Source: Candidatus Undinarchaeales archaeon (GTDB lineage Archaea; SpSt-1190; JASMDC01). Taken from it: DNA of 64,000 nucleotides. Positions 8,007 through 17,245 of the stretch are shown here, one piece after another. The DNA lies in NCBI GenBank assembly GCA_030753015.1, contig JASMDC010000005.1, positions 1 to 64,000 on the forward strand, in the 5' to 3' direction. Each line of letters opens with the position of its first letter. The first letter of the stretch is position 1. A model generated the notes under the pieces. That model was not told the DNA's origin and did not search any database. It saw only the letters and a program-made list of their open reading frames with translations. The position numbers were made by a program, and so were the translations under genes.

Positions 8007-9221
8007 ATGACGGATATCAAGCGTATCGGTATCATCACGAGCGGCGGTGACTGTGGCGGGCTCAACGCCGTCATCAAGGGAGCTGCCCGTATGGCCAATG
8101 CCCTTGACATCGAGACCTATGTCATTCCCAACGGCTACGCAGGCCTCTACAACCTCGTGGAGTTCGAGAGCCTGACGCGGCTCACATCCGACCGTATCGA
8201 CAATGTGGACGCCGCACTCGCTGGTTCGGAGGCAGGCCACTCGCGCGTCAAGATCAAGAAGATCAAGGACGAGGGCAAGTACGAGCGGATAAAGAAAGGC
8301 CTTGCCAAGTTCGGTATCGACGCCCTGGTCATCTCCGGCGGGGACGACTCGGGGTCCGTGATGGTCGACCTGGACGGCCAGGGCATACCCTGTGTCCACG
8401 TCCCCAAGACCATGGACCTCGACCTCCAGACCTACAGTGTGGGGGCAGATTCTACTATCAACCGCATCGCTAACTTCACAGTGGACCTCAAGACCACCGG
8501 TCGTACCCACAACCGGATCATCGTGCTCGAGGTGTTCGGCCGATATGCCGGGCATACTGCTCTTCGCGGTGGCATCGGCGCCGACGCGGACTGCATCCTC
8601 ATCCCCGAGATCCCGGCCGATTTCGACGTCGTGTACGAGCACGTGAAGAAGGTGTACATGGACCGGATCCGTGCCAGCGATGTCAACGCCGGTACTTACA
8701 TCCTCATCGTTGCCGAGGGGCTGCGGGACGCCGGTGGCAAGGAGCTGGTGGACGAGAGTGCCGGTGTCGATGCCTTCGGTCATAAAAGGCTGGCCGGCGC
8801 GGGCAAGTTCGTCCGTCAGGAGTTGTCCCGACGCTTTGCGGCCGATCCCGAGATCCCCGTGTTCATGAAGGAGCAGGGGCTCTTCGTGGAGGAGCTCTAT
8901 ATGGCCCCTGAGGTACGTGAGGTGCGTCCCGGCCACCTTGTACGCTGCGGACGGTCCTCTGCGTTCGATGTGAACTTCGGCAAGGAGGGTGGGGCCGCGG
9001 CCATCTTCCTCCTCCTCGAAGGCCTGTCAGGCATCACCGTGGTGGAGGTCGACGGCAGCAACATCCTCTACAAGCCAACAGCGGAGGTCATCGAGCAGCG
9101 TCTCGTGGACATGGACATTGTCTCGCTCTACGAGACCCAGGGCGTGTGCTTCGGCCGCGAACCGCAACAGTTCAGTCCTGTTATCACAAGGCACGAAGGA
9201 AAGGTCTGTCGCCACCTCTGA
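8007..9221 (+). CDS. pfkA: 6-phosphofructokinase, probably PPi-dependent
   Basis: A 404-residue PFKA-fold enzyme phosphorylating fructose 6-phosphate. The N terminus has the phosphate-binding loop TSGGDCGGLNAVIKG. Two positions that separate donor types read GGDDS (residues 111-115) and PKTMD (133-137); Asp after GGD and Lys before T are the residues typical of pyrophosphate-dependent enzymes, where ATP enzymes have GGDGS and GT. PPi use is therefore inferred. The later stretch VEVFGRYAGHTA (here LEVFGRYAGHTALRGG) binds the sugar phosphate. The ATG at 8007 lies about 30 bp after a TATA-like CGCTTAAGAACC, so the message is nearly leaderless. It sits among sugar genes, fitting glycolytic use of stored glucan. 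Confidence 0.88.
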   Translation: MTDIKRIGIITSGGDCGGLNAVIKGAARMANALDIETYVIPNGYAGLYNLVEFESLTRLTSDRIDNVDAALAGSEAGHSRVKIKKIKDEGKYERIKKGLAKFGIDALVISGGDDSGSVMVDLDGQGIPCVHVPKTMDLDLQTYSVGADSTINRIANFTVDLKTTGRTHNRIIVLEVFGRYAGHTALRGGIGADADCILIPEIPADFDVVYEHVKKVYMDRIRASDVNAGTYILIVAEGLRDAGGKELVDESAGVDAFGHKRLAGAGKFVRQELSRRFAADPEIPVFMKEQGLFVEELYMAPEVREVRPGHLVRCGRSSAFDVNFGKEGGAAAIFLLLEGLSGITVVEVDGSNILYKPTAEVIEQRLVDMDIVSLYETQGVCFGREPQQFSPVITRHEGKVCRHL

Positions 9222-9266
9222 GACAAATGAATCTACGTCACTGAACTCGTGGTGCTGCGCTCAAGG

Positions 9267-10415
9267 TCACTTGGCCAGTTCCCGGTAGACCGCAAGCGTT
9301 CCCTCGCACATGGCTGTGCGGTCGAACCGTCCTGCCCGCTCCAGTGCTGCCTTCCCGAACGCTATCCCGCGCTCCCGGTTGGCCAATAGCTCGGTAAGGG
9401 ACTCACCGAAGACGTACCGGTCACGGGGATCACGCACCAGCCCGCTTACCTCGTCCTCTACGAGCTCTGCACACCCTCCCAGGGACGATACTAGGACCGG
9501 TCGACCCCGGGCCATGGCTTCCAAGGCGACCACACCGAAGGGTTCGTAGATGGATGGGAGGACCACGACGTCGGCAGCATCCATCAAACCCCACTTGTGT
9601 GGCAGGTCCAGTGTCTGTTGTATGAAGTGGATCCGAGAGGCCAGGCCCTTGGCCTTGGCGTTGGCCTTCAGGTTCTCGGCATCCGGACCGCTCCCGGCGA
9701 ACACCAGCTGACAGTCGTCCACCTTGCGCGCTGCGAGCGAGAAGGCGGATAGGAGCTCACGACAGCCCTTAGGCTTAGCAATACGGCCGATGAACACTGC
9801 CAATGGCGCGTCCCCAAGGCCCATCGAATGCCTGATATCCTTGGTCGACATTGCCGGCGCGGACGCGATGTCCCTGATCGGGAGGCCATGTGCCACGTGG
9901 CGTATCTTCTCTCCAGGGCACCCTTGATCCCGGGCCTCCTGTGCCATGAACTCGGATGCGACGACCACGAGGTCCGCTGCCTCCACGGCACGTCGCTCCA
10001 GCTTCGCGAGCTGGGGACTGCCTGCTCCCAGGGATCGTCCCTGTTCGGTCGAATGGAGCGTGAGAAGAAATGGGACGCTCTTGGCCTCGGCAAGAGCGGG
10101 AGCAGCGATGGCACCAAGCCAATCATGGGCATGGACAAGGTCGGTGGGCTCCTCCAGTGCCGCGTGATAGGCCGCGAGGTTGTACGCCGTGATGTTTGCC
10201 ATGAACCGTGCTGTGCGGTCACCGCCGAGAAGCTCGGCCAAGTAGGGCCCGACCGGGGCGGGCGCCACGGCATGGATCCGCGGATCATCTACCTTCGAGC
10301 GGGCATAGATAGTGACATCGGCGTCCTTGATCCCCTCTAGCAGGCCTTCCACATGCACCATGAGCCCAGAGGGTGCACCGGGTACGTACTCGGGCACGAG
10401 CATCGATGCCTTCAC
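9267..10415 (-). CDS. GT4 family glycosyltransferase
   Basis: A 382-residue GT-B fold enzyme. The N-terminal half starts MKASMLVPEYVPGAPSGLMV with a glycine-rich acceptor loop and contains VHAHDWLGAIAAPALA. The C-terminal half binds the nucleotide sugar: AVFIGRIAKPKGCRELLSAF and the E-x7-E motif in PSIYEPFGVVALEAMARGRP. Among GT4 enzymes this layout, with the HAHDW motif, is close to archaeal glycogen- or trehalose-related synthases, but the product cannot be fixed. Its ATG overlaps the stop of the TrmB gene by 4 bases, so the two are translationally coupled. Context suggests control by sugar and a role in storage glucan or disaccharide synthesis. Confidence 0.85.
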   Translation of the reverse strand: MKASMLVPEYVPGAPSGLMVHVEGLLEGIKDADVTIYARSKVDDPRIHAVAPAPVGPYLAELLGGDRTARFMANITAYNLAAYHAALEEPTDLVHAHDWLGAIAAPALAEAKSVPFLLTLHSTEQGRSLGAGSPQLAKLERRAVEAADLVVVASEFMAQEARDQGCPGEKIRHVAHGLPIRDIASAPAMSTKDIRHSMGLGDAPLAVFIGRIAKPKGCRELLSAFSLAARKVDDCQLVFAGSGPDAENLKANAKAKGLASRIHFIQQTLDLPHKWGLMDAADVVVLPSIYEPFGVVALEAMARGRPVLVSSLGGCAELVEDEVSGLVRDPRDRYVFGESLTELLANRERGIAFGKAALERAGRFDRTAMCEGTLAVYRELAK

Positions 10416-11191
10416 TCACCTTCACCCCCATCGAAGAGGTACGGGTAAAAGGACTCCTGGAACCGTTCTGTGTGCCTTCCAGACCACCAGTAGTCAGTGT
10501 ACCCCCGTCCGAAGGCCAGGAATCCGGCGAGACGGGTTCCCAGTGACATGGGGGGCTCGTCCACGCCCAGGAAGAGGAGCTTATCGTCCACAAGAAGAAG
10601 AGTGAGGGCAAGACCCTCCCCTCCGATGAACCTGATCATGGCCTCTGCATCGGGGAACCGGCCTTGAGCCTCCTCGCACGCTACGATCCGCACGTCGATC
10701 CCCCGTGACCTTGCTTCTGAGAGTGCGGGCCCGATTCCCGACATTAGCTCGAGCCGTGGATCAATCGCGTGGACCGTTGCCGATGCTGCTCCTACGGCGT
10801 CTCGGGCGGCTGTCACCAGGGCTTTTCTGTTCGGGAGGAACCATAGCTCTCCGGCATCCTGAGGCCCCCCTCTGGAAGCGAACTTCTGTCCCAGCTCGGT
10901 GATGCGCTTCTCGGCCTCCTCCAACTGCTCCCGCTGCTTTGTTACCCGGGGACCGAGGCGATCGGGAGGTAGAGCTGCATACCGTTTAGGACGCTCGGGT
11001 ATGACGCGGGCGAGCCCCGCATCAACGAGACGGTTGAGCACATCGTACACCTTGGACTGAGGTATACCGCTCTCCCGTGTCACAGCACTCGGTTTCGCCT
11101 CACCAAGTCGCACCAATGCCTCGTAGGCCTTGGCCTCGTACTCACTTAGACCCAGAAGGGCGAGCGCGCCCATCACCGACAGTCCGGACAT
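10412..11191 (-). CDS. TrmB-family sugar-sensing transcriptional regulator
   Basis: A 259-residue protein. Residues about 1-80 form a TrmB-type winged helix (LGLSEYEAKAYEALVRLGE, GIPQSKVYDVLNRLVDAGLA), then a coiled linker (residues about 85-110), then an effector-binding domain (about 120-250). The TrmB family binds maltose, trehalose or glucose and controls sugar transport and glycolysis genes. The ATG at 11191 is preferred over upstream codons because a TATA box (TTACATAAAAAG) lies about 26 bp before it. An ACTACT-CTAT-AGTAGT repeat between this gene and the divergent GH15 gene is a likely binding site. It forms a two-gene operon with the GT4 gene. Confidence 0.88.
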   Translation of the reverse strand: MSGLSVMGALALLGLSEYEAKAYEALVRLGEAKPSAVTRESGIPQSKVYDVLNRLVDAGLARVIPERPKRYAALPPDRLGPRVTKQREQLEEAEKRITELGQKFASRGGPQDAGELWFLPNRKALVTAARDAVGAASATVHAIDPRLELMSGIGPALSEARSRGIDVRIVACEEAQGRFPDAEAMIRFIGGEGLALTLLLVDDKLLFLGVDEPPMSLGTRLAGFLAFGRGYTDYWWSGRHTERFQESFYPYLFDGGEGE

Positions 11192-11210
11192 GTTTTTTCC
11201 ATCGCCATGC

Positions 11211-11293
11211 AACTTTTTATGTAAGGATATCGAGTTTGTTACTACTCTATAGTAGTTAGAACCCTTGCGGTGGTTCCAATCCCCTATATATAC
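11211..11293. promoter_or_regulatory. Divergent trmB / GH15 promoters with palindromic operator
   Basis: The spacer between the TrmB and GH15 starts holds a minus-strand TATA (about 11225-11212), a plus-strand TATA (CCTATATATAC, 11282-11292) and, between them, the perfect inverted repeat ACTACT-CTAT-AGTAGT at 11241-11256, which also reads TACT-N7-AGTA from 11240. TrmB sites in other archaea are TACT...AGTA-type repeats. The site lies upstream of both TATA boxes rather than over a start, so activation is as possible as repression. Confidence 0.65.
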
Positions 11294-11312
11294 AGCCTGA
11301 CTATAATATATC

Positions 11313-13184
11313 GTGGATGGGGCGCCGATATTCGCATATCGTGACACCGGTAGCGAGCACGTCACTCCAGCCACTGCGGGCACCCTCGAGGATTACGGGA
11401 TGGTCGGCAACGGCGAGACCGTATCTCTCATCAGCCCGTACGCCTCCGTGGATTGGCTGTGCACGAACCGGTTCGACGAGGATCCGGTATTCGCCCGCCG
11501 TATCGGAGGGGGCTACCTGGACATGTCCGTACGGTACAATGGTCGGACCGTGGCTCTCAAGAACCTGGGTGATGCTGAACAGGAATACATCAAGGACACC
11601 AACGTGCTCCACACCACCGTGGAGAACGACGATCTCCGGGTCGACGTGTACGACGCCATGCCCTGGGGTCGAAAATACCTAGGCCGCCGTGTCGTCGTGA
11701 CCTCCAAGGGCGAGGACCGTGACGTGGCGATCAAGCTCACGTCTGAACAAAGCCACTACCCCGGTCTGGCCGAGAAGTCGGTGTACGACCGGGCAAACGA
11801 TATCACCCTCTACGAGAACAAGATCTCGTCTCTGGCCATCGCTGCGGACCGCAAGGCCCGCCGGGGATTGTACGACCTCGGGACGATCGAGCATGACAAG
11901 ACCTCGACCTTCGACCTGGTCGTCGCCTACGGCAGGGACAGGAACACCGCAACCCAAGAGGCCAAGCGCGGTCAGCAGCTTGACATGAAGACCGTTATCG
12001 AGCAGGAGGCCACCTACTGGCGCGACTGGCTCGGGGACACCAAGTCCCACACTCATGACGTCCGGCGGGGCCTGCTCGCCATGAAGCTCCTTACCTACGA
12101 GGAGACGGGAGCCATGGTGGCCGCACCCACAGCGTCCTTCCCGGCCGTGCCCGGGGGCGAGGACAACTGGGACTACCGGTTCTGCTGGCTCCGCGACGGC
12201 TTCCTTGGCGCCGAGGCATTCGACCGGGCCGGCAAGCACAAGGAGGCCGGGGCGTTCTACAACTGGGCCTTCAAGCTCCAGGGGAAGGATGGCCACTGGG
12301 CCCACCCCCTCTACGGCATCGACGGCAAGGCCGCCAAGGAGGAGTTCTCCGTCCACGCCCTCCAGGGGCCCAAGGGGGAGAAGCCCATCAGGTTCGGCAA
12401 TGCCGCCAAGGACCAGCTCCAGCTCGACAGCGAGGGGAGCATCCTGGACGGTGTGCTCACCCACTACAAGACGAGCGGCGACAAGGCGTTCCTCGAGCAG
12501 CACTACACCGGTATCAAAAAGGCCGCGAACTGGATCGAGAAGAACTGGCATCGCAAGGAGAACGGCATTTGGGAGGTGCGCGACGACGACAACGAGGGCG
12601 GTGACGTCTGGTGGCGCACGGGCAAGTCCAACTGGGCGTACGGCAAGACGATGTGCTACGCTGGGCTCCAGGCGGCAGCCGAGATCGCCGACATTCTCGG
12701 CAAGGACAAGCAGAGCGCCACACGGTGGCGCGGCACCGCTGACACCGTGAAGGAGGACGTCCTCCAGAAGGTGTGGTCCGATGACAAGGGCGCCTTCACT
12801 CAGGGCTACGAACGGGACGTCATCGACATCTCGGTCCTCCCCATGGTGTTCTATGGGATGGTCGACGCCAAGGATCCCAGAATGGTCCAGACGGTGGAGG
12901 TCATGGAGAAGGCCCTTCTCAAGCGGGGCGGGATCGCTCGACATGAGGATGCCGACCTCCCCTTCTACCTGCCCACCCTCTGGCTGGCCCGCTACTACAC
13001 CCGCGCTGGTGACATCGACCGCGCGGACGAGCTCATCGAGACCTGTCGCGAGGCATCCACCACCCTCGGCCTCATGGCCGAGCACTACGACGGTGTCACC
13101 GGCGGTCAGTGGGGCAACTTCCCCCAGCTATTCTCCCATGAGGAGATGGTCAAGGCCTCGATGGAACTCCACGGGAAGAAGTAG
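11313..13184 (+). CDS. GH15 family glucoamylase / trehalase
   Basis: A 623-residue cytoplasmic enzyme with the archaeal GH15 layout: an N-terminal beta domain (EDYGMVGNGETVSLISPYAS) and a C-terminal (alpha/alpha)6 barrel. The signature EDNWDYRFCWLRDGFLGAEA is present. The likely general acid is Glu421 in GIWEVRDDD and the likely base Glu590 in GLMAEHYD, followed by WGNFPQLFSH; both are intact. Inverting hydrolysis of alpha-glucosidic bonds is expected. Acidophilic Thermoplasma GH15 enzymes of similar size are trehalases, so trehalose is as likely a substrate as maltodextrin. The start is a GTG at 11313, about 24 bp after a TATA box, so leaderless. It diverges from trmB across a palindromic operator. 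Confidence 0.88.
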   Translation: MDGAPIFAYRDTGSEHVTPATAGTLEDYGMVGNGETVSLISPYASVDWLCTNRFDEDPVFARRIGGGYLDMSVRYNGRTVALKNLGDAEQEYIKDTNVLHTTVENDDLRVDVYDAMPWGRKYLGRRVVVTSKGEDRDVAIKLTSEQSHYPGLAEKSVYDRANDITLYENKISSLAIAADRKARRGLYDLGTIEHDKTSTFDLVVAYGRDRNTATQEAKRGQQLDMKTVIEQEATYWRDWLGDTKSHTHDVRRGLLAMKLLTYEETGAMVAAPTASFPAVPGGEDNWDYRFCWLRDGFLGAEAFDRAGKHKEAGAFYNWAFKLQGKDGHWAHPLYGIDGKAAKEEFSVHALQGPKGEKPIRFGNAAKDQLQLDSEGSILDGVLTHYKTSGDKAFLEQHYTGIKKAANWIEKNWHRKENGIWEVRDDDNEGGDVWWRTGKSNWAYGKTMCYAGLQAAAEIADILGKDKQSATRWRGTADTVKEDVLQKVWSDDKGAFTQGYERDVIDISVLPMVFYGMVDAKDPRMVQTVEVMEKALLKRGGIARHEDADLPFYLPTLWLARYYTRAGDIDRADELIETCREASTTLGLMAEHYDGVTGGQWGNFPQLFSHEEMVKASMELHGKK

Positions 13185-13202
13185 CAGGGGCGAAGTCCGT
13201 CC

Positions 13203-15485
13203 CTAGATCCCCGCGGGGTACCGCTTCCGGTCGGCGAGCTCAGCGACCTTGCCCGCATTCCAGCCCGAGACCTTCTGGTAGTAGCCGGTGATACGGGAGT
13301 AACCGTCCACGTTCTTTGATGTGCACTTCACGCACGAGGGCACTAGCTCCGGGTGGACCGAGTCACAGTCACCGCAGAGGGTGAAGTCCTTTGTGTAGGC
13401 GAAGTAGCCCGTCAGCGTGTTGCTGAGGATGCGTTCGGTAAGGCTGTTCAGGGCGTCAGGGGAGGGGTGGGCCTCGCCCAGCCAGATGTGGGTCATAGCG
13501 CCGCCCGAGAGCAGCGGGTGGAATGCAGCCTCACGCTTGATGCGCTCGAAGAGGGGCAGATCGGCCGAGGGCCTGATATGGGTAGAGTTGGTGTAGTAGG
13601 CCCCGCCCTTCTCGGGTTCGCCCTGATAGAAGGCGCGTGTGCCGTGTCGCTTGATGTCCAAGGTTGCCAAGCGATTGGCAGTACTCTCCGCGGGGGTACG
13701 GGAAAGGCCGAACATCAGTCCCATCTCCTCCGAAAGCTCGTTACAGACGCTGGACATCTCTTTTACGGTATTGAGGCCGAAGGCCCATGCTCCGGTCGAC
13801 TCATGCAGTTCCTCGCCGGTGTGGAGCTTGACCATCTCGTTGAGACCGACCAGGCCGATCTCCAAGGCCTGCTTGTCCACCTCGAGGTACAGGGTTCCCG
13901 TGTCGTCTATCGGTTGTGAGAGGAAGGGGAGCGAGCCCTGTTCAATGCGCTTGTTGATAATGTCGCGCTTCACCACGTGGACGTCGCGTGCGATGTTCAT
14001 GCGCTCGTGCAGTAGCTCCATGAGCACCTCGTCGCTCCCCTTGGCCTCCAGGGCCAGGTTAGGGAGGTTGAGAGTGACCACCTGGAGCGCGCCGCCACGG
14101 ACAGTACCACGTAAGAGGTCAGCATCATTGTTCTGCTCCGAGAGGGGCATCATGAACGAGCAGCACTGGTAGCAGGCGTACTCGGGCATGTAGTCCTGCT
14201 GGAGGAAGTAGTACGGAGTGCCGAACTTCGCCGCAAGGGCGTCCACTGCCTTGATGTCATCGGGGCGCTCCTTGAGGTCCTCCTTGGTGACCTTCACCTC
14301 GCATTTCGGGAAGTTGAAGGGCTTGCCCTTGTAGTCGCCCTCGGAGAATACATCGATAATGGCCTTGAAGAACTGGTTGGTCTCCTTCTGGAAGTCACCA
14401 TAGGTGATGTTCTTATCGACCTTCCCTCCAGGGAGCACGGCGGGGACGTCGAGCAGCTGCTTGGGTACCGAGGGCTCGATGTCGATGGACGAGAACACGG
14501 TCTGGCCGCCTCGTGCGACATAGATCTGGCTCATTTCGTAGATGAACATCTGGGCCAGCTGCTTCATCTCTTTGTAGGACTTCCCCTTCATGTAGGGTGC
14601 CAGGAGGGTGTTGAACCAGTTGTAGCCCTGGCCTCCGGCACAGTTCGTCTGGGCCGAGGCAAGCACCTTGGTCGCATGGAGGATGGCCACCGCCGCGTGA
14701 TTGGCTGGCCCGGCAGATGCAGAGTGGATGCCGGAGCCATCAGCGTTGTAGCCGTTGCGCAGGAAGAAGCGCAGGTCATGTGAGAAGCAGAAAGGTCTGA
14801 GAACGAAGTAGTCCAGGTCGTGGATGTGGATCTTGCCCTGGAGGTGGGCGTCGGCCGCGTACTGGGGGAGGGCATTGAGCAGGGCGTACTCCTTGAACAG
14901 GTGGTCGCCGGCCAGCTTGTGGATGGTCTCCGAGTTGTACTGGAGGTTCGCGTTCTCCCGGGATCGGTTCTCCACGAGGCGCGTGAGGTCGAACACCGGC
15001 ATCCCCACCCGGGTATACACCGACCGCTCGGTCTCATGGCCCCGCTTCAGTAGCTCGAAGTTGACTATCTCACGGATCATGGGTGCTGATACGAAGGCCA
15101 GCTTGTTCTTCTTCAGGAAGCGTTCCACGTCACAGCCGATATCGTGAGCGTCCGAGCGCTTGATCCCCGTCTCCTTCACGAGCGAATCCTCCACCCGATA
15201 GCGGGCGAACCGCTCGTAGGATTCGCGGGATGTGCGAACGTAGATGGGGGACACCTTCATGAACTTGGAAGCGGCCTTCCGGTCCCTCTTGCGCAGCGCC
15301 TCGAAGATGAGAGGCTTGATGTCGCTCATCTTCATGTGGGGCTTGATCATGTACTCCACCTCCCGAGTGACCTCCTCAGCGACCTCATAGGTGGCGCCCG
15401 CGGACATGCACAGGGTAGCGATCTTATCGGGCTCGACCATCTCGGCCTCGATGAACCAGTAGGTCAGTTTATTGGGATTGTGCAT
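13203..15485 (-). CDS. nrdD: Anaerobic ribonucleoside-triphosphate reductase
   Basis: A 760-residue class III ribonucleotide reductase that makes deoxynucleotides from NTPs without oxygen, using a glycyl radical. An ATP-cone-like regulatory region is at the N terminus (EVAEEVTREVEYMIKP). The catalytic barrel includes GGQGYNWFNTLLAPYMKG and the stretch around YACYQCCSF. The C terminus has the structural zinc cysteines CGDC and CVKC and the radical site SRITGYYQ, whose glycine is about 26 residues from the end. ATG at 15485 is used; an in-frame GTG at 15506 is an alternative. It is convergent with GH15. The activase NrdG is not adjacent and must lie elsewhere. Confidence 0.95.
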   Translation of the reverse strand: MHNPNKLTYWFIEAEMVEPDKIATLCMSAGATYEVAEEVTREVEYMIKPHMKMSDIKPLIFEALRKRDRKAASKFMKVSPIYVRTSRESYERFARYRVEDSLVKETGIKRSDAHDIGCDVERFLKKNKLAFVSAPMIREIVNFELLKRGHETERSVYTRVGMPVFDLTRLVENRSRENANLQYNSETIHKLAGDHLFKEYALLNALPQYAADAHLQGKIHIHDLDYFVLRPFCFSHDLRFFLRNGYNADGSGIHSASAGPANHAAVAILHATKVLASAQTNCAGGQGYNWFNTLLAPYMKGKSYKEMKQLAQMFIYEMSQIYVARGGQTVFSSIDIEPSVPKQLLDVPAVLPGGKVDKNITYGDFQKETNQFFKAIIDVFSEGDYKGKPFNFPKCEVKVTKEDLKERPDDIKAVDALAAKFGTPYYFLQQDYMPEYACYQCCSFMMPLSEQNNDADLLRGTVRGGALQVVTLNLPNLALEAKGSDEVLMELLHERMNIARDVHVVKRDIINKRIEQGSLPFLSQPIDDTGTLYLEVDKQALEIGLVGLNEMVKLHTGEELHESTGAWAFGLNTVKEMSSVCNELSEEMGLMFGLSRTPAESTANRLATLDIKRHGTRAFYQGEPEKGGAYYTNSTHIRPSADLPLFERIKREAAFHPLLSGGAMTHIWLGEAHPSPDALNSLTERILSNTLTGYFAYTKDFTLCGDCDSVHPELVPSCVKCTSKNVDGYSRITGYYQKVSGWNAGKVAELADRKRYPAGI

Positions 15486-15506
15486 GGATGGATCGGGGGG
15501 GACCAC

Positions 15507-15821
15507 AATAATCTTACTCCTGTCCCTAGGATTCTGGGATGGGTTCCGCCCGGGGGTGGGGGTGGGTGGAAATACCTTTCTTCGAAGGGGATAAAGATAG
15601 AATAAATGATTCTTTATATTTCCATCCTTGGGCGGTGCCGTACCGGTATTCCCGATCCGCGGATATCGTGCAGGATTGGGCTCAGGGACATCGTTTTTCG
15701 AAGTCTTTATAAACGCAGAGGCCGATTGTTAAGGTATCCCCCCAGATAGTGTTTAATTAAGACTGTTCAGGCGTGATCGGTAGACCACACACTTTTAAGC
15801 ATCACACCCGAGCTTACGGTC
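15507..15821. other. Intergenic region with an orphan promoter-like element
   Basis: About 315 bases without a clear gene between nrdD and the glycosylase gene. For nrdD, a TATA-like AAATATAAAG lies near 15622-15613 on the minus strand. On the plus strand there is a strong TATA-like CTTTATAAACGC at 15707-15718, about 105 bp before the glycosylase start, and a second one (CACTTTTAAGC, 15789-15799) that fits the glycosylase gene itself. The first box has no gene at the usual distance; it could drive a small RNA or a longer leader. No tRNA or riboswitch fold was recognised. Confidence 0.35.
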
Positions 15822-16391
15822 GTGCTCGATGACATATCCGGGTGCACGAGATGTGCCTTGGCTGAGCGACGTGCCCGCATCGTCGTCGGTGACGGGGATG
15901 CCAGCGCCCGTGTCATGCTCATCGGCGAGGCCCCCGGCGCCAAGGAGGACCGCACCGGCAAGCCCTTCGTGGGAGCTGCAGGACGGTTCCTGAACGAGCT
16001 CCTGGACGTGGCCGGGCTGCGACGTGATGAGGTCTACATCACGAACGTGGTCAAGTGCAGACCCCCGGGGAACCGCGATCCAAAGCCCGGGGAGATCAGC
16101 GCCTGTCGCCCCTTCCTGGAGCGCCAGCTCTCCGAGGTCCGCCCCGATATGGTGATCACCCTTGGGAGGGTCGCCGCCAAGGACTTCCTGGGAAGGAAGG
16201 TATCGATCACCCATGAGCACGGGACGGTGGTCGAGCACGGCGCCCTCAGAGTGTTCCTTTCGTTCCACCCAGCGGCCGCTCTCTACAATCCAAAGCTCCG
16301 TGACGTGCTGGTCGAGGACTTCGGCCAACTTCGAGAAGCGCTGGAGAACCGCGGCGGCACCCTGGCAACGACACTGGACCAGTTCTTTTGA
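15822..16391 (+). CDS. udg: Type-4 uracil-DNA glycosylase (iron-sulfur)
   Basis: A 189-residue family 4 glycosylase that removes uracil arising from cytosine deamination, the first step of base-excision repair. Four cysteines bind the 4Fe-4S cluster: Cys8 and Cys11 (CTRC) and Cys79 and Cys95 (VKCRPPGNRDPK and SACRPFL). The catalytic loop is GEAPGAKEDRTGKPFVG and the second active-site strand ends FLSFHPAAALYNP. The start is GTG at 15822, about 27 bp after a TATA-like box, hence probably leaderless. It is convergent with the PAC2 gene. Confidence 0.95.
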   Translation: MLDDISGCTRCALAERRARIVVGDGDASARVMLIGEAPGAKEDRTGKPFVGAAGRFLNELLDVAGLRRDEVYITNVVKCRPPGNRDPKPGEISACRPFLERQLSEVRPDMVITLGRVAAKDFLGRKVSITHEHGTVVEHGALRVFLSFHPAAALYNPKLRDVLVEDFGQLREALENRGGTLATTLDQFF

Positions 16392-16415
16392 TCGTGAGCT
16401 AGAGAGAGAGCGTCC

Positions 16416-17192
16416 CTATCTGAACATCACATCGGACGGCGAGATCGAGGACGCTCCCGGGGCTAGCTCTTCTGCACGCTCCTTCACCTGACGGACCTCG
16501 GCCTCGATGAGTTCTGCCTGTTGGAGGAGCGGTTCAGCATCGACGCGGAGCTCAGGTAGAAGGGTCGATAGGGCCTGGATCAGGTTTGCCGCCGCTCGAG
16601 CGTCCGGGTATTCCTGGTGTGCTTCCGATATCAAGCAGAACATGTCCTGGGAGCTGTGCTCGGCGAGATATAGCAGCACGCCGGAGAGCCCGCCAACAAC
16701 CCCGTTCTCCATGGTGGAGACCTCATAGTCCTTGAGCAGCTGTTTCATATTATCCGTGGAAGTGACGCCGATGGTGTTCAGCGGCTCTTCCTTGACAGGC
16801 ATCGACTCTAGAGAGACCACGACGGGCGCGCCCTTATCCTTGGCCCAGTCGAGGATCTTGGCAGCGAGCGGCTTGACAAGCGGGGCTGGGGGAACGAACT
16901 CGGACATGACCACGATGAAGCTAGAGCAGATCCGCTCGCCCTTGTACACACGCTTACCCCCATAGATACGCACAGGAGGAAGTGGTACACCGTCATGCAC
17001 CACGGCCGCTGGCTGGAACGCTGTCGCGTCCATACCCCCGATGCGCTTGAGCTTGAGGGTCGTCGCGATGAAGTTGGCCGCGATGGAGCTTACCACACCC
17101 ATGGTAGGGAAGCATACGAGGACAAGGGGGTTCTTGAGCTCTTTCATTTTCTTCTGGTAGATCGTGATCTCGTCGGTCATCCCGTCTCTCAC
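16416..17192 (-). CDS. PAC2 family protein (proteasome assembly chaperone-like)
   Basis: A 258-residue member of the archaeal PAC2 (COG1938/2047) family. It begins with an ATP-grasp-unlike alpha/beta core: LVLVCFPTMGVVSSIAANFI, then SSFIVVMSEFVPPAPLVKPL and GVVGGLSGVLLYLAEHSSQD, and ends in a helical tail (EAEVRQVKERAEELAP). Eukaryotic PAC2 helps assemble proteasome alpha rings; the archaeal role is not established. A TATA box shared with the divergent gene (CAATAAAAAGATT, 17214-17226) places transcription near the GTG at 17192; ATG at 17180 is an alternative. Confidence 0.85.
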   Translation of the reverse strand: MRDGMTDEITIYQKKMKELKNPLVLVCFPTMGVVSSIAANFIATTLKLKRIGGMDATAFQPAAVVHDGVPLPPVRIYGGKRVYKGERICSSFIVVMSEFVPPAPLVKPLAAKILDWAKDKGAPVVVSLESMPVKEEPLNTIGVTSTDNMKQLLKDYEVSTMENGVVGGLSGVLLYLAEHSSQDMFCLISEAHQEYPDARAAANLIQALSTLLPELRVDAEPLLQQAELIEAEVRQVKERAEELAPGASSISPSDVMFR

Positions 17193-17245
17193 CGCTATAG
17201 GGTATGCAGCACAGCAATAAAAAGATTGTCAGCCGGGGATACACC

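Noticed and set aside
11679..13085. 468-codon minus-strand frame inside GH15
   Set aside because: It runs antisense to conserved catalytic motifs; the composition is that of a shadow frame.
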